Below, in pieces: positions 1 to 6,023 of a DNA stretch of 6,968 bases. Below the pieces are notes generated by a model. It was not told the DNA's origin and made no database searches. It saw only the letters and a list, made by a program, of their open reading frames with translations. How positions within the stretch are numbered: the first letter of the stretch is position 1; the number at the start of each line of letters is the position of its first letter. This stretch comes from an uncultured Bacillota bacterium (lineage in GTDB: Bacteria; Bacillota; Clostridia; Christensenellales; QAND01): NCBI GenBank assembly GCA_905208455.1, contig CAJLPK010000083.1, positions 1-6,968 on the forward strand, given 5' to 3'. The translations under genes were made by a program, and so were the position numbers.

Positions 1-435
1 CTCCGGGCGGTCCAGGCCGACGGTTTGCATCCAAAAAAGCGCTCTCTCTCTGGCTTCCTTTTTAGAGACCTTTTCGTGCTGCAGGATGACCTCCATGATC
101 TGTTTGCCAACGGACATGGTAGGGTTGAGCGAGGTCATGGGGTCCTGGAACACCATGGCGATTTCGCGCCCGCGGATGCGGTCCATCTCCCTTTCGGAAA
201 GGGCGGCCAAATCCTGCCCTTGGAAGAGAAGCTTGCCATTGCTGATGGTTCCGCTATGCGGCAAAAGGCGCAAAATGGATTTGCACAGGACGGATTTACC
301 GCAGCCTGATTCACCAACAATGGCAAGCGTCTCTCCCTCATAGAGGGAAAAGGAGACGCCGCGCACGGCCTCAACGGTGCTTTGCGATGTATGAAATTGG
401 ATGGATACGTTGTCCGCTTCCAGCAGCGCGTGCAT
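1..435 (-). CDS. Peptide/nickel-type ABC transporter ATP-binding protein (DppD/OppD-like), 3' end cut off by window edge
   Basis: This is the cytoplasmic ATPase that powers the importer encoded just upstream. The first 145 codons are present, starting MHALLEADNVSIQF. The Walker A motif GESGCGKS lies at residues 41-48, and the Q-loop in MVFQDPMTSLNP has its glutamine at residue 97. The FQDPMTSLNP wording is typical of the Opp/Dpp/Nik ATPase subfamily. The signature motif, Walker B and the C-terminal oligopeptide-transporter extension would lie beyond the left edge, so integrity cannot be judged. The ATG at 435 is preceded by an AGGAGG at 443-448 with 7-nt spacing. It follows the binding-protein stop by 35 nt with no terminator between them, so it belongs to the same operon. 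DppD rather than DppF identity is inferred from being the first ATPase in the operon and from the DppD-like motif wording. The substrate is unknown. Confidence 0.93.
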   Translation of the reverse strand, partial: MHALLEADNVSIQFHTSQSTVEAVRGVSFSLYEGETLAIVGESGCGKSVLCKSILRLLPHSGTISNGKLLFQGQDLAALSEREMDRIRGREIAMVFQDPMTSLNPTMSVGKQIMEVILQHEKVSKKEARERALFWMQTVGLDRPE

Positions 436-470
436 AGCGGCGCCTCCTTTCTTTGGCAGTATGGTTCAGA

Positions 471-2030
471 TTATGACGCGCTCAGCGTCCAGTCCGCGAT
501 GTTCCAGAAAATGCCGACGCCGTGATGGCCCAGCACGGTATCCGGCGTAATGCCCTGGATGTTGGATTTGCCGACATAGATGGCGTCTACATAGGCGATG
601 AAGGTAAAGGGCATCTTTTCAGTCAGCGCCTGCTGGAATTGCTGGTAATAGACCTTGCGCTGCGCATCGTCGTCGGTTTCCCGCGCTTTTTTCAACAGCT
701 CGTCGACCTTTTCGTAGGAATAGCCGCTGTAATTGGCGCCCTTGTCCGTGCCAAAGACCTTATAGGTATGGTCGTCCGGGTCAAACGGGCTGCCCCAGCC
801 GATGAGATAGGCTTCCTGGCCCGCCCAATCCGTTTCCGCGTTGACGGCTACGGTAGCGTCCACGCCGATGGCCTGCAGCTGCTGGGCGCAGATGGTGGCC
901 ATGTCGATGCGCACCTGGTCGCCTTCGCCGCAGTTGATCTTGAAGGAAAGGCGGACGCCGTTTTTCTCATATACGCCGTCGCTGCCCTTTTGCCAGCCGG
1001 CCTTTTCCAGTTCCTGCTGGGCCTTTTGGGGGTCATAGGAGAATTTTTCCATGTCCGGGTTGTTATACGGGCCCATTTGCAGCGGGGAATAAGCGATTTC
1101 TCCCTGACCAAGCAGCACGCTGTCGATGATGGCCTGCCGGTCGATGGCGTAGCTGAGCGCGTTGGTCAGCTCGGGATTGTTTTTGAACAGGTCGTTGTTG
1201 AAATTATACAGAATGCCGCGGTAGTCGGCGGTTTTCATATCGTAGGTGGTAAAGCCCTCCAGGCCTTGGAATTGCTGGGCATCCTCCGGCGTTACCTGCG
1301 CCAAGTCCACCTCGCCGCTTTTGAGCTGCAGGGCGCGGGTCTTTTCATCCGGCACGATTTTGAAGATTACGGTATCGATGGCAGGCGCGCCGCCGTAATA
1401 GTCCTCGTTTTTCTCCAGCGTGATGCTCTGGCCGGTATCCCAGCTTGTCAGCTTATACGGGCCGGTGCCCACCGGGCTTTGGTTGAAGGGATCCGTGGCA
1501 AGGTCCTTCCCCTCGAGCAGGTGCTTCGGCAAAACGCCGACGGTCAGATAATCCAGCATCGCGACGTTGGGCGCTTTGAGGACGAGGGTAAAGGTGTAAT
1601 CATCCGGCGCGCCCATGCTCGCGACATCCTCATAGTTGGAAGCGATTTCGGACTGGTTTTCCGCGTCCAAAATCTCCGTGAGGGTAAAGACGACGTCGCT
1701 TGCGGTAAAGGGCTCGCCATCGTGCCATTTGACATCCTTGCGCAGGTGGAAGGTATAGGTGTAGGTAGTTTCATCGTATTCCCAGCTTTCCGCCAGCGCG
1801 GGCACGACCTTGTTTTCCGCGTCGTGCGCCGTGAGGCCGGAAAAGATCAGGGAATTGATCTCGCCATGCTCATACAGGGCAGGGTTGATGCTGGTATAGT
1901 CGCCGCTGGCGTATACCAGGGTGCTGTTTTGCGCCGTGTCCGGGCTGCTGGTGTCGGCAGAGCCGCAGGCGGACAGCACGAGCATCGTGCAGGCCAGCAG
2001 CAGGGCCAAAAAGGCAGTGCGTTTTTTCAT
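471..2030 (-). CDS. Family 5 extracellular solute-binding lipoprotein (peptide/nickel type, DppA/OppA-like)
   Basis: This is the surface receptor that captures the solute and hands it to the DppB/DppC-like channel. The 519 residues begin with a lipoprotein signal peptide: a charged MKKR, a hydrophobic core, and the lipobox LSAC, giving lipidated Cys22. SBP_bac_5 landmarks follow: the stretch ending in KWHDGEPFTASDV at about residues 94-113, GTGPY at 188-192, and ALSYAIDRQAII at 291-302. The length is normal for the family (about 500-550). The ATG at 2030 has a purine-rich AAGGGAGA about 8 nt upstream, and the stop is TAA. It starts 27 nt after the DppC-like gene and precedes the ATPase by 35 nt. 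Dipeptides or oligopeptides are the likeliest substrates. Related members bind nickel, heme, sugars or opines, and the sequence alone does not decide. Confidence 0.95.
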   Translation of the reverse strand: MKKRTAFLALLLACTMLVLSACGSADTSSPDTAQNSTLVYASGDYTSINPALYEHGEINSLIFSGLTAHDAENKVVPALAESWEYDETTYTYTFHLRKDVKWHDGEPFTASDVVFTLTEILDAENQSEIASNYEDVASMGAPDDYTFTLVLKAPNVAMLDYLTVGVLPKHLLEGKDLATDPFNQSPVGTGPYKLTSWDTGQSITLEKNEDYYGGAPAIDTVIFKIVPDEKTRALQLKSGEVDLAQVTPEDAQQFQGLEGFTTYDMKTADYRGILYNFNNDLFKNNPELTNALSYAIDRQAIIDSVLLGQGEIAYSPLQMGPYNNPDMEKFSYDPQKAQQELEKAGWQKGSDGVYEKNGVRLSFKINCGEGDQVRIDMATICAQQLQAIGVDATVAVNAETDWAGQEAYLIGWGSPFDPDDHTYKVFGTDKGANYSGYSYEKVDELLKKARETDDDAQRKVYYQQFQQALTEKMPFTFIAYVDAIYVGKSNIQGITPDTVLGHHGVGIFWNIADWTLSAS

Positions 2031-2057
2031 CGTATTCTCTCCCTTACCAATGATGTT

Positions 2058-2957
2058 TTATAGATTGCTGCATCGCCGGTGGTTGGCCTTACGGATGTAA
2101 TGGCCGATGTTGGTGATGCAGACAAGTGTGACGACAAGAAACAAGCCGGGGATGACAATGAGCCACCAGTTGTTGGATAAAAGCGCCCGGTCCGCCTGGC
2201 TGAGCATGCTGCCCCAGGACACCGTTTCTATCGGCAGGCCGATGCCGAGAAAGCTGAGCGTGGATTCTGTGCCGATGGCAGAACCGATATTCGTGACCAC
2301 CATAAACATGATGGAGGAAACAAAGCTCGGCAGTAGATGGCGGCGCAGGATATAGAAGAACCGGCCGCCCATCAGCCGGGCTGCCAGGATGTATTCGCTG
2401 TTTTTTATCTGGCGCACTTCGGTGCGTACGACCTTGGCGATGCTCATCCAGCTGGTCAGCCCGATGATGCAGGCGATGGCCAGCGGGTTGGACTGGCCGA
2501 TCATGGCCTGCAAAAAGATGATGACGAGGATGGAAGGGATGCTCATCGCCATTTCGGCAAAGCGCATCAGCGCATCATCCAGCCAAGCGGGGGCAAAGCC
2601 GCTGATACAGCCGTATACCACGGCAATGGCGGTGGAGACTGCGGCGGCGGCAAAGCCGATGAACAGCGAGATGCGGCCGCCGTACCAGATCATGGAAAAA
2701 ATATCGCGCCCCATGGGGTCCGTGCCAAAGAGGAACCCGCCGCCCGGCGGCTGGCTGGTGTGCGCAAGGTCCAGGTAGGTAGGGTCCTTGGGGATAAAGC
2801 ATTCGCAGAACAGGCAGCCCAGCAAAATCAGCCCCAGGATGATAAAGGACAGATACGGAACCTCGGAAGCAAACAGCCTGCGCTTTTTGGGCGGCAGGGG
2901 CTGCGTTTTCGCGGGATGAGGGCCGACTAATTCAAAGCCCTGGGTGGGGGTGTCCAT
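2058..2957 (-). CDS. ABC transporter permease, DppC/OppC-like
   Basis: This is one of the two membrane channel subunits of the importer. The protein is 299 residues, with a cytoplasmic N-terminus, a first membrane segment at about 34-54, and the diagnostic DppC-type sequence FGTDPMGRDIFSMIWYG at 77-93. Several further membrane segments follow. The cytoplasmic EAA loop that docks onto the ATPase spans about 180-210 (SEYILAARLMGG), and the conserved ESTLSFLGIGLP...SWGSML region is at 231-252. The ATG at 2957 lies inside the end of the preceding permease gene, a 31-nt overlap, and has a strong AAGGAGGG at about 2967-2974. That arrangement suggests coupled translation of the two channel halves in balanced amounts. 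Next downstream is the binding-protein gene after 27 nt. Family assignment is firm; the transported solute is not known. Confidence 0.95.
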   Translation of the reverse strand: MDTPTQGFELVGPHPAKTQPLPPKKRRLFASEVPYLSFIILGLILLGCLFCECFIPKDPTYLDLAHTSQPPGGGFLFGTDPMGRDIFSMIWYGGRISLFIGFAAAAVSTAIAVVYGCISGFAPAWLDDALMRFAEMAMSIPSILVIIFLQAMIGQSNPLAIACIIGLTSWMSIAKVVRTEVRQIKNSEYILAARLMGGRFFYILRRHLLPSFVSSIMFMVVTNIGSAIGTESTLSFLGIGLPIETVSWGSMLSQADRALLSNNWWLIVIPGLFLVVTLVCITNIGHYIRKANHRRCSNL

Positions 2958-3949
2958 GCCGCTTTCCCTCCTTCCCGCTGCATGCGCGGATCAATTTTAT
3001 CCTGCAAGAGCTGCGCAATGAGATTGGAAACGATGACCAGCGCGCCTGTGATCAGGCAGAGGATCATCAATAGGTTATAATCATGGTATTTGGCGCTTTC
3101 AAAACAGAGCGAGCCCAGCCCGGGATAGGCAAAGACCTGCTCTACGATGTAGGTGCCGCCCAGAATATGCGGAATGGAGATTGCCATCAAGCTCAGGTAG
3201 GTGGGCAGGATATTGCGCAGGCAGTGCCGGTATACGATGCGCCGCCGGCCCAGGCCTTTGGCCTTGGCAAGCAGAACATAATCCTGCCGAATCTCCTCCA
3301 TGAGCTTGTTGCGCACCATATAGGCGTAGTACCAAAGATGGCTGAGCACCATCACACAAAGCGGCAAAACCAGATGGCGCAGGCGGCTGAGAACATCGCC
3401 CGCCTTGCCCAGGGCGTAGGCCCCGCTGGAGGGAAGCCAGCCGAGATTGACACTAAAAATCAAAATCAGGACAAGGGAAACCCAAAAAGAGGGGATACAA
3501 TTTGTGATGGTGCCGATTTTACAGATGAGCTTATCAACAAAGCGGTCCTCATGCAGGGCGCAGAATACGCCGAGGAGCAGCGCCAGCCCAAAGGTGCAGA
3601 CATAGGACAGGCCGCCCAAAAGCAGGGTGTTTTGGTACATGGAGCCGATGACGGCGGTGACGGGCTGTTTGTACTTAAAGGAAATGCCCCAATCCCCCTC
3701 CAAGGCATTTTGCAGCCAGATGCCGTATTGCTTATAGATGGGCTCGTCCAGGCCGAGACGGTGGATGGCGTCCGCGCGCTCCTGCGTGCTCATGCGCTCC
3801 ACGCTGTCGCCGTAATAGGAGCGCAGCGGGTCGCCGGGCGATAGGCGGGCCATATAGAAAACGGCCAGCGACAGCAAAAACAGCACAACGATACATTGTG
3901 CCAGCTTTTTTGCAATGGTTCCCAGCAGGGTAAGCGCGCGCGGCCGCAT
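2927..3949 (-). CDS. ABC transporter permease, DppB/OppB-like
   Basis: This is the other channel subunit and the first gene of the operon. The protein is 340 residues, with a first membrane helix at about 14-34 and then the family's periplasm-facing segment: SPGDPLRSYYG at 37-47, LGLDEPIYKQYGIWL at 65-79 and GDWGISF at 85-91. Further helices lie at about 108-131, 150-171, 192-212, 250-270 and 293-314. The EAA ATPase-docking loop covers about 218-247 (QDYVLLAKAKGLG). The conserved QVFAYPGLG is at 271-279, and KIDPRM near the C-terminus is usual for the family. The start ATG at 3949 has a GGAGG 7 nt upstream. Its last 31 nt overlap the next permease gene. Upstream, a terminator-like hairpin sits between any promoter and this start, so expression may be attenuated. 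Confidence 0.95.
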   Translation of the reverse strand: MRPRALTLLGTIAKKLAQCIVVLFLLSLAVFYMARLSPGDPLRSYYGDSVERMSTQERADAIHRLGLDEPIYKQYGIWLQNALEGDWGISFKYKQPVTAVIGSMYQNTLLLGGLSYVCTFGLALLLGVFCALHEDRFVDKLICKIGTITNCIPSFWVSLVLILIFSVNLGWLPSSGAYALGKAGDVLSRLRHLVLPLCVMVLSHLWYYAYMVRNKLMEEIRQDYVLLAKAKGLGRRRIVYRHCLRNILPTYLSLMAISIPHILGGTYIVEQVFAYPGLGSLCFESAKYHDYNLLMILCLITGALVIVSNLIAQLLQDKIDPRMQREGGKAAWTPPPRALN

Positions 3950-3956
3950 CCGAAAT

Positions 3957-3961
3957 CCTCC
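3957..3961 (-). promoter_or_regulatory. Ribosome binding site of the DppB-like permease
   Basis: A GGAGG on the minus strand lies 7 nt before the ATG at 3949. It matters because it begins only 11 nt after the run of seven T's that ends the upstream hairpin, so any transcript reaching it must first pass a terminator-like element. Confidence 0.75.
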
Positions 3962-3972
3962 AAACAGAACAT

Positions 3973-4020
3973 AAAAAAATCACGAAGCACAGCCCTTGCC
4001 GGGCTGAAACATCTTCGTGA
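3973..4020 (-). terminator. Strong intrinsic terminator or attenuator immediately before the ABC operon
   Basis: On the minus strand the outer arms TCACGAAG (4020-4013) and CTTCGTGA (3987-3980) pair perfectly over 8 bp. The inner arms CAGCCC (4006-4001) and GGGCTG (3995-3990) pair over 6 bp around the loop GGCAA, with a 6x2 internal loop between the two helices. Seven T's follow at 3979-3973. This is a textbook intrinsic terminator shape in the direction of the permease gene, whose start codon is only 24 nt further on. It may end transcripts from the DUF3842 gene upstream, act as a regulated attenuator of the ABC operon, or both. The structure is seen directly; the regulatory role is inference. 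Confidence 0.7.
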
Positions 4021-4034
4021 TGCATTGACAAGCA

Positions 4035-4040
4035 AGTATA
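4035..4040 (-). promoter_or_regulatory. Possible -10 box for the ABC operon
   Basis: TATACT on the minus strand is a good -10 match, but no convincing -35 box lies at 16-18 nt (the sequence there is T-rich, AGTTTT-like). If used, transcription would begin near 4028 and the transcript would enter the terminator-like hairpin within about 8 nt. This is a candidate only. Confidence 0.3.
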
Positions 4041-4050
4041 ACGATAACGG

Positions 4051-4074
4051 AAAAAACAAAACTGCCTTCTGGCA
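4051..4074 (-). terminator. Weak candidate terminator downstream of the DUF3842 gene
   Basis: On the minus strand a short TGCC-AGAA-GGCA hairpin (4074-4063) is followed by GTTTTGTTTTTT (4062-4051). The stem is only 4 bp, so termination would be weak alone. A further GC-rich inverted repeat (GGGGC/GCCCC or GCAGG/CCTGC) lies just upstream around 4081-4099 and could add structure. The much stronger hairpin at 3973-4020 may be the effective terminator. Confidence 0.3.
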
Positions 4075-4145
4075 AAACGCAGGGGCTTCCTGCCCCCATG
4101 TAAAGGTTACTTTATCACAAAAAGGCGGGGATGTAAAGAGGACGG

Positions 4146-4553
4146 TTAGCCGACAAGGCTTTGGATCTCTATCAGCGCATCCTCGATGCACCGGCCGATG
4201 GGCTGGTCCTTGACGCCGGCGATGTGCGCATGGCATTTGGAAACGGGGATCAGCACCTTTTCCGCTTCGCTGGATGATACGGCGGCGGCGATGGCGGCGC
4301 TGACCTCGCCCAGCATGGAGCCGACGAGCACCAGGCCGATGGGGCCGACGATTATATCCGCATGCGCGCAGTTGTAGCAAACGGCGCTTTCCCCCGTGGC
4401 GCCGCCGTCGGCGCCGGCCTTGACCATGGCGGATGTAGCGATGGCGTTGATGCCAATGCCCAGCACCTCGTGCTGCGGGCATTGCTTTTTGATTTGCTCG
4501 ACCAGCTGGCGGCCGATGCCGCCGCCCTGGCCGTCGATGACGATGATGCGCAT
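4146..4553 (-). CDS. DUF3842 family protein of unknown function
   Basis: A 135-residue protein that I recognise as DUF3842, a small family of uncharacterised clostridial proteins. It opens MRIIVIDGQGGGIG, a beta strand followed by a glycine-rich turn (GQGGGIG, residues 8-14) resembling a Rossmann-type nucleotide-binding start. Conserved-looking segments follow: NAIATSAMVKAGADGGATGE at 36-55, YNCAHADIIVGPIG at 60-73, and LIPVSKCHAHIAGV at 101-114. Cysteines are at 24, 59, 62, 107 and 122. There is no signal peptide or clear membrane helix. The start at 4553 is chosen because AGGAGG lies 6 nt upstream (4560-4565). The frame stays open further upstream, but that extension is low-complexity and lies beyond the ribosome binding site and the candidate promoter. 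It is divergent from the RelA/SpoT-domain gene. Nucleotide binding is inference and no reaction can be named. Confidence 0.9.
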   Translation of the reverse strand: MRIIVIDGQGGGIGRQLVEQIKKQCPQHEVLGIGINAIATSAMVKAGADGGATGESAVCYNCAHADIIVGPIGLVLVGSMLGEVSAAIAAAVSSSEAEKVLIPVSKCHAHIAGVKDQPIGRCIEDALIEIQSLVG

Positions 4554-4578
4554 AAAGGGCCTCCTTTTGATTTCTTGT

Positions 4579-4608
4579 AGTGTACCATACTTTGCCCGGG
4601 CGGCGCAA
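4579..4608 (-). promoter_or_regulatory. Candidate promoter of the DUF3842 gene
   Basis: On the minus strand TTGCGC (4608-4603) is separated by 18 nt from TACACT (4584-4579). The -10 is preceded by TGG, giving an extended -10 (TGGTACACT). Transcription would start near 4572, just ahead of the AGGAGG at 4560-4565, giving a leader of about 20 nt. Confidence 0.5.
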
Positions 4609-4646
4609 AGGGATGGCCCAAAACCGCACACACCGGAAAAATATAG

Positions 4647-4652
4647 TATAAT
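4647..4652 (+). promoter_or_regulatory. Candidate -10 box of the RelA/SpoT-domain gene
   Basis: A perfect TATAAT lies 61 nt before the GTG start. No good -35 hexamer is seen 16-18 nt upstream (CCGCAC region), so the promoter may depend on an activator or on other contacts. Transcription would begin near 4659 and include the hairpin at 4664-4690. Confidence 0.45.
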
Positions 4653-4663
4653 AGCAGAAGAAA

Positions 4664-4690
4664 CGCGGGCGCGCAGAAATGCGCCCTGCG
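4664..4690 (+). promoter_or_regulatory. GC-rich leader hairpin before the RelA/SpoT-domain gene
   Basis: The arms CGCGGGCGC (4664-4672) and GCGCCCTGCG (4681-4690) pair over 9 bp with one bulged T at 4687 and the 8-nt loop GCAGAAAT. The hairpin occupies almost the whole predicted leader and ends right where the purine-rich ribosome binding site (GGGAAAGGAAG, 4691-4701) begins. No T-run follows, so it is not a normal terminator. A role in translation or RNA stability is inference. Confidence 0.5.
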
Positions 4691-4712
4691 GGGAAAGGAA
4701 GAAAACGCACAA

Positions 4713-5771
4713 GTGGAGACACAAGGGATACAGGGCGTGGCGCTGGTAGCCAACGAGGAAACCATCCTGCGCCAATTTTCAGAGGAAAAGCAGCGGCTGA
4801 TGGATTTCCAGGACGATTTGGAGGACATCATCCCCACGCTGCTGTCCGCCAGCGGCATTGAGGTGGCGAACATTTCCTTCCGCATCAAAAACGAGGATTC
4901 TTTGCGGAAAAAGATACAGTTTAAGCGCAAATACCAGCAGCTCTCCGATGTGACGGACCTGATCGGGTGCAGGGTCGTGACGCTGTTTGAGCCGGATATG
5001 GAGCGGGTGCTTTCGGTATTAACGCGCGAATTTGAACTGGTAGAGCTGGTGGACAAGCGCAAAAAGAGCCTGGAGGGGTACATTGATTTCGGCTACAACT
5101 CCATCCATGTGATTTTGCAGTTTTCCGATGCGCGCTGCCAACTGGTGGAATACCAGCGGTACCGCGGGCTCAAGTTTGAAGTGCAGATCCGCACGGCGCT
5201 GCAGCATGCCTGGGGGGAAATCGAGCATGGGCTGGGGTATAAATCCAATTTTGAGATCCCGCTTTCCATCCGGAGAAAGCTGACGAGAATCGCCGCCACG
5301 CTGGAATTGATCGACGAGGAGTTTGAGGTGATCCGCCAGGAGGTGGCGCAGTATAACCAGAGCTTTGACAGGATCGAGAAGGTCCTGAAAACCGACATCA
5401 ACAAAAACACGCTCATCCAGTATTTTGAAACCAGCGGCCGGACCCGGCAGTTTGCCAGCCAGGCCAAGGAGCAGTACGGCCTGGAGGTAAGCCGGGACGA
5501 CGCGTTTATCAGCCGGCTGAAAATCGTGCAGCGCCTGCAGTTTTTGGGGTTCCGCTATATCCACGAGCTGGATGCATTCATCGAGGAAAACCTGGAGGGG
5601 TTAAAAGCGCTGGCGCAGAAATGGATCGAAAACGCGCGGCCCAAGGCCATCAATGAATACTCTGTGCTGGTGTATGTAATCCTCCTGGCCTCGGCCAGGG
5701 ACGCGGCGGAGATGTACCAGGACGAGGGCCCCGTGCAGAACCTGCAGCAGGCGATAGCGCAGCTCAAATAA
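4713..5771 (+). CDS. RelA/SpoT synthetase-domain protein without HD hydrolase domain (putative (p)ppGpp synthetase)
   Basis: This protein probably transfers pyrophosphate from ATP to GDP/GTP to make the stringent-response alarmone in the cytoplasm. Of 352 residues, about 45-180 form the RelA/SpoT nucleotidyltransferase domain: FRIKNEDSLRKKIQFK at 56-71, DLIGCR at 82-87, GYNSIHVI at 127-134, and EVQIRTALQHAWGEIEHGL at 156-174. The motif basic residues, the aspartate and the glutamate are retained. GYNSIH differs from the usual GYRS/GYQS. There is no HD hydrolase, TGS or ACT domain. Residues 181-352 are helical and charged, with a possible coiled coil at about 185-225, and match no domain I recognise; the protein is longer than RelQ/RelP-type small synthetases (about 210-230). 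The start is GTG with GGGAAAGGAAG at 4691-4701. No earlier in-frame ATG or GTG exists nearby, and the next ATG is at 4800. Other pyrophosphotransferase substrates cannot be excluded. Confidence 0.88.
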   Translation: METQGIQGVALVANEETILRQFSEEKQRLMDFQDDLEDIIPTLLSASGIEVANISFRIKNEDSLRKKIQFKRKYQQLSDVTDLIGCRVVTLFEPDMERVLSVLTREFELVELVDKRKKSLEGYIDFGYNSIHVILQFSDARCQLVEYQRYRGLKFEVQIRTALQHAWGEIEHGLGYKSNFEIPLSIRRKLTRIAATLELIDEEFEVIRQEVAQYNQSFDRIEKVLKTDINKNTLIQYFETSGRTRQFASQAKEQYGLEVSRDDAFISRLKIVQRLQFLGFRYIHELDAFIEENLEGLKALAQKWIENARPKAINEYSVLVYVILLASARDAAEMYQDEGPVQNLQQAIAQLK

Positions 5772-5795
5772 AAAAGCCGCAGACAACGCTGCGGC
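5770..5795 (-). terminator. Intrinsic terminator of the minus-strand 38-codon gene
   Basis: On the minus strand GCCGCAG (5795-5789) and CTGCGGC (5782-5776) form a perfect 7-bp stem with a 6-nt loop, followed by six T's (5775-5770). It begins 8 nt after the TAG of the small reading frame. On the plus strand the hairpin is followed by CTTGGGCG, a poor U-tract, so it would only weakly end the synthetase transcript. The T-run overlaps the end of the synthetase stop codon. Confidence 0.75.
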
Positions 5796-5803
5796 CTTGG
5801 GCG

Positions 5804-5920
5804 CTATACGCGGATTTTGGAAATGTCCTTTGGATTTTTCAGCGGATCGCCGGCCGGCGTTTTGCGCGGGGGCTTTGGATCCTTTTTGCCGCCGGCGTCC
5901 GGATAGATTTCGCGGTACAA
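5804..5920 (-). CDS. Small basic lysine/proline-rich protein, 38 aa, unknown
   Basis: I do not recognise this protein. From a TTG at 5920 it reads MYREIYPDAGGKKDPKPPRK and ends SKIRV. It holds 7 lysines, 3 arginines and 7 prolines against 5 acidic residues, has no membrane segment or signal peptide, and looks largely unstructured. Support is contextual. GGGAGG at 5929-5934 sits 8 nt before the TTG, a plausible promoter lies at 6019-6047, and an intrinsic terminator follows the stop by 8 nt. The frame is open upstream to an ATG at 6028, but that start has no ribosome binding site, lies upstream of the predicted transcription start, and would bury the GGGAGG inside the gene. The unit could instead be a non-coding RNA. 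Confidence 0.5.
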   Translation of the reverse strand: MYREIYPDAGGKKDPKPPRKTPAGDPLKNPKDISKIRV

Positions 5921-6018
5921 GCGCTTCACCTCCCTGTTTTTAGTATGGGCGGACGGCGCTGCGGTATGCGCAAAAGAAAATGGCGGCAAACCGCTAGTGC
6001 AAATCAGCAAAGTGCGAT
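5921..6018. other. Leader region of the 38-codon gene, no other gene seen
   Basis: This stretch would be the 5' untranslated leader of the minus-strand small gene, about 90 nt from a start near 6012. It contains only short possible hairpins, GCGG-TTTG-CCGC around 5983-5994 and TGCG/CGCA around 5959-5971. I recognise no riboswitch class in it. Confidence 0.35.
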
Positions 6019-6023
6019 ATAAT
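6018..6023 (+). promoter_or_regulatory. Candidate -10 box of the F420-ligase-like gene
   Basis: A perfect TATAAT lies 77 nt upstream of the ATG at 6101. The -35 region 17 nt upstream is TAGTGC, a poor match. Transcription would start near 6030, giving a leader of about 70 nt. The box overlaps the minus-strand -10 at 6019-6024. Confidence 0.5.

Noticed and set aside
522..2063. A 513-codon plus-strand open frame opposite the binding-protein gene
   Set aside because: It is antisense to a protein with clear lipoprotein and SBP_bac_5 motifs. Its translation is valine/glycine/aspartate rich without any recognisable domain, as expected for the reverse frame of GC-rich coding DNA.
2337..3844. Plus-strand open frames (2337-2930 and 3083-3844) opposite the two permease genes
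   Set aside because: They are shadows of well-supported membrane proteins. Their translations are hydrophilic, glutamine/alanine/glycine rich, and carry no known motif.
4025..4030. Perfect TTGACA on the plus strand as a -35 box
   Set aside because: No -10 box lies 15-19 nt downstream, and no plus-strand gene follows for about 680 nt.
3973..4099. Possible mobile-element end or small repeat because of several inverted repeats
   Set aside because: The repeats are local hairpins with T-runs in the direction of transcription. There is no transposase, target duplication or second copy in the window.
4554..4775. N-terminal extension of the DUF3842 protein by 74 residues
   Set aside because: It lies upstream of a perfect AGGAGG at the right distance from the internal ATG and overlaps the promoter region. 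The family normally begins at the MRIIVIDGQGGG-type sequence.
4352..5083. A 243-codon minus-strand open frame spanning the divergent gap
   Set aside because: It is antisense to the RelA/SpoT domain and out of frame with the DUF3842 gene. The serine/arginine-rich translation is typical of a shadow frame.
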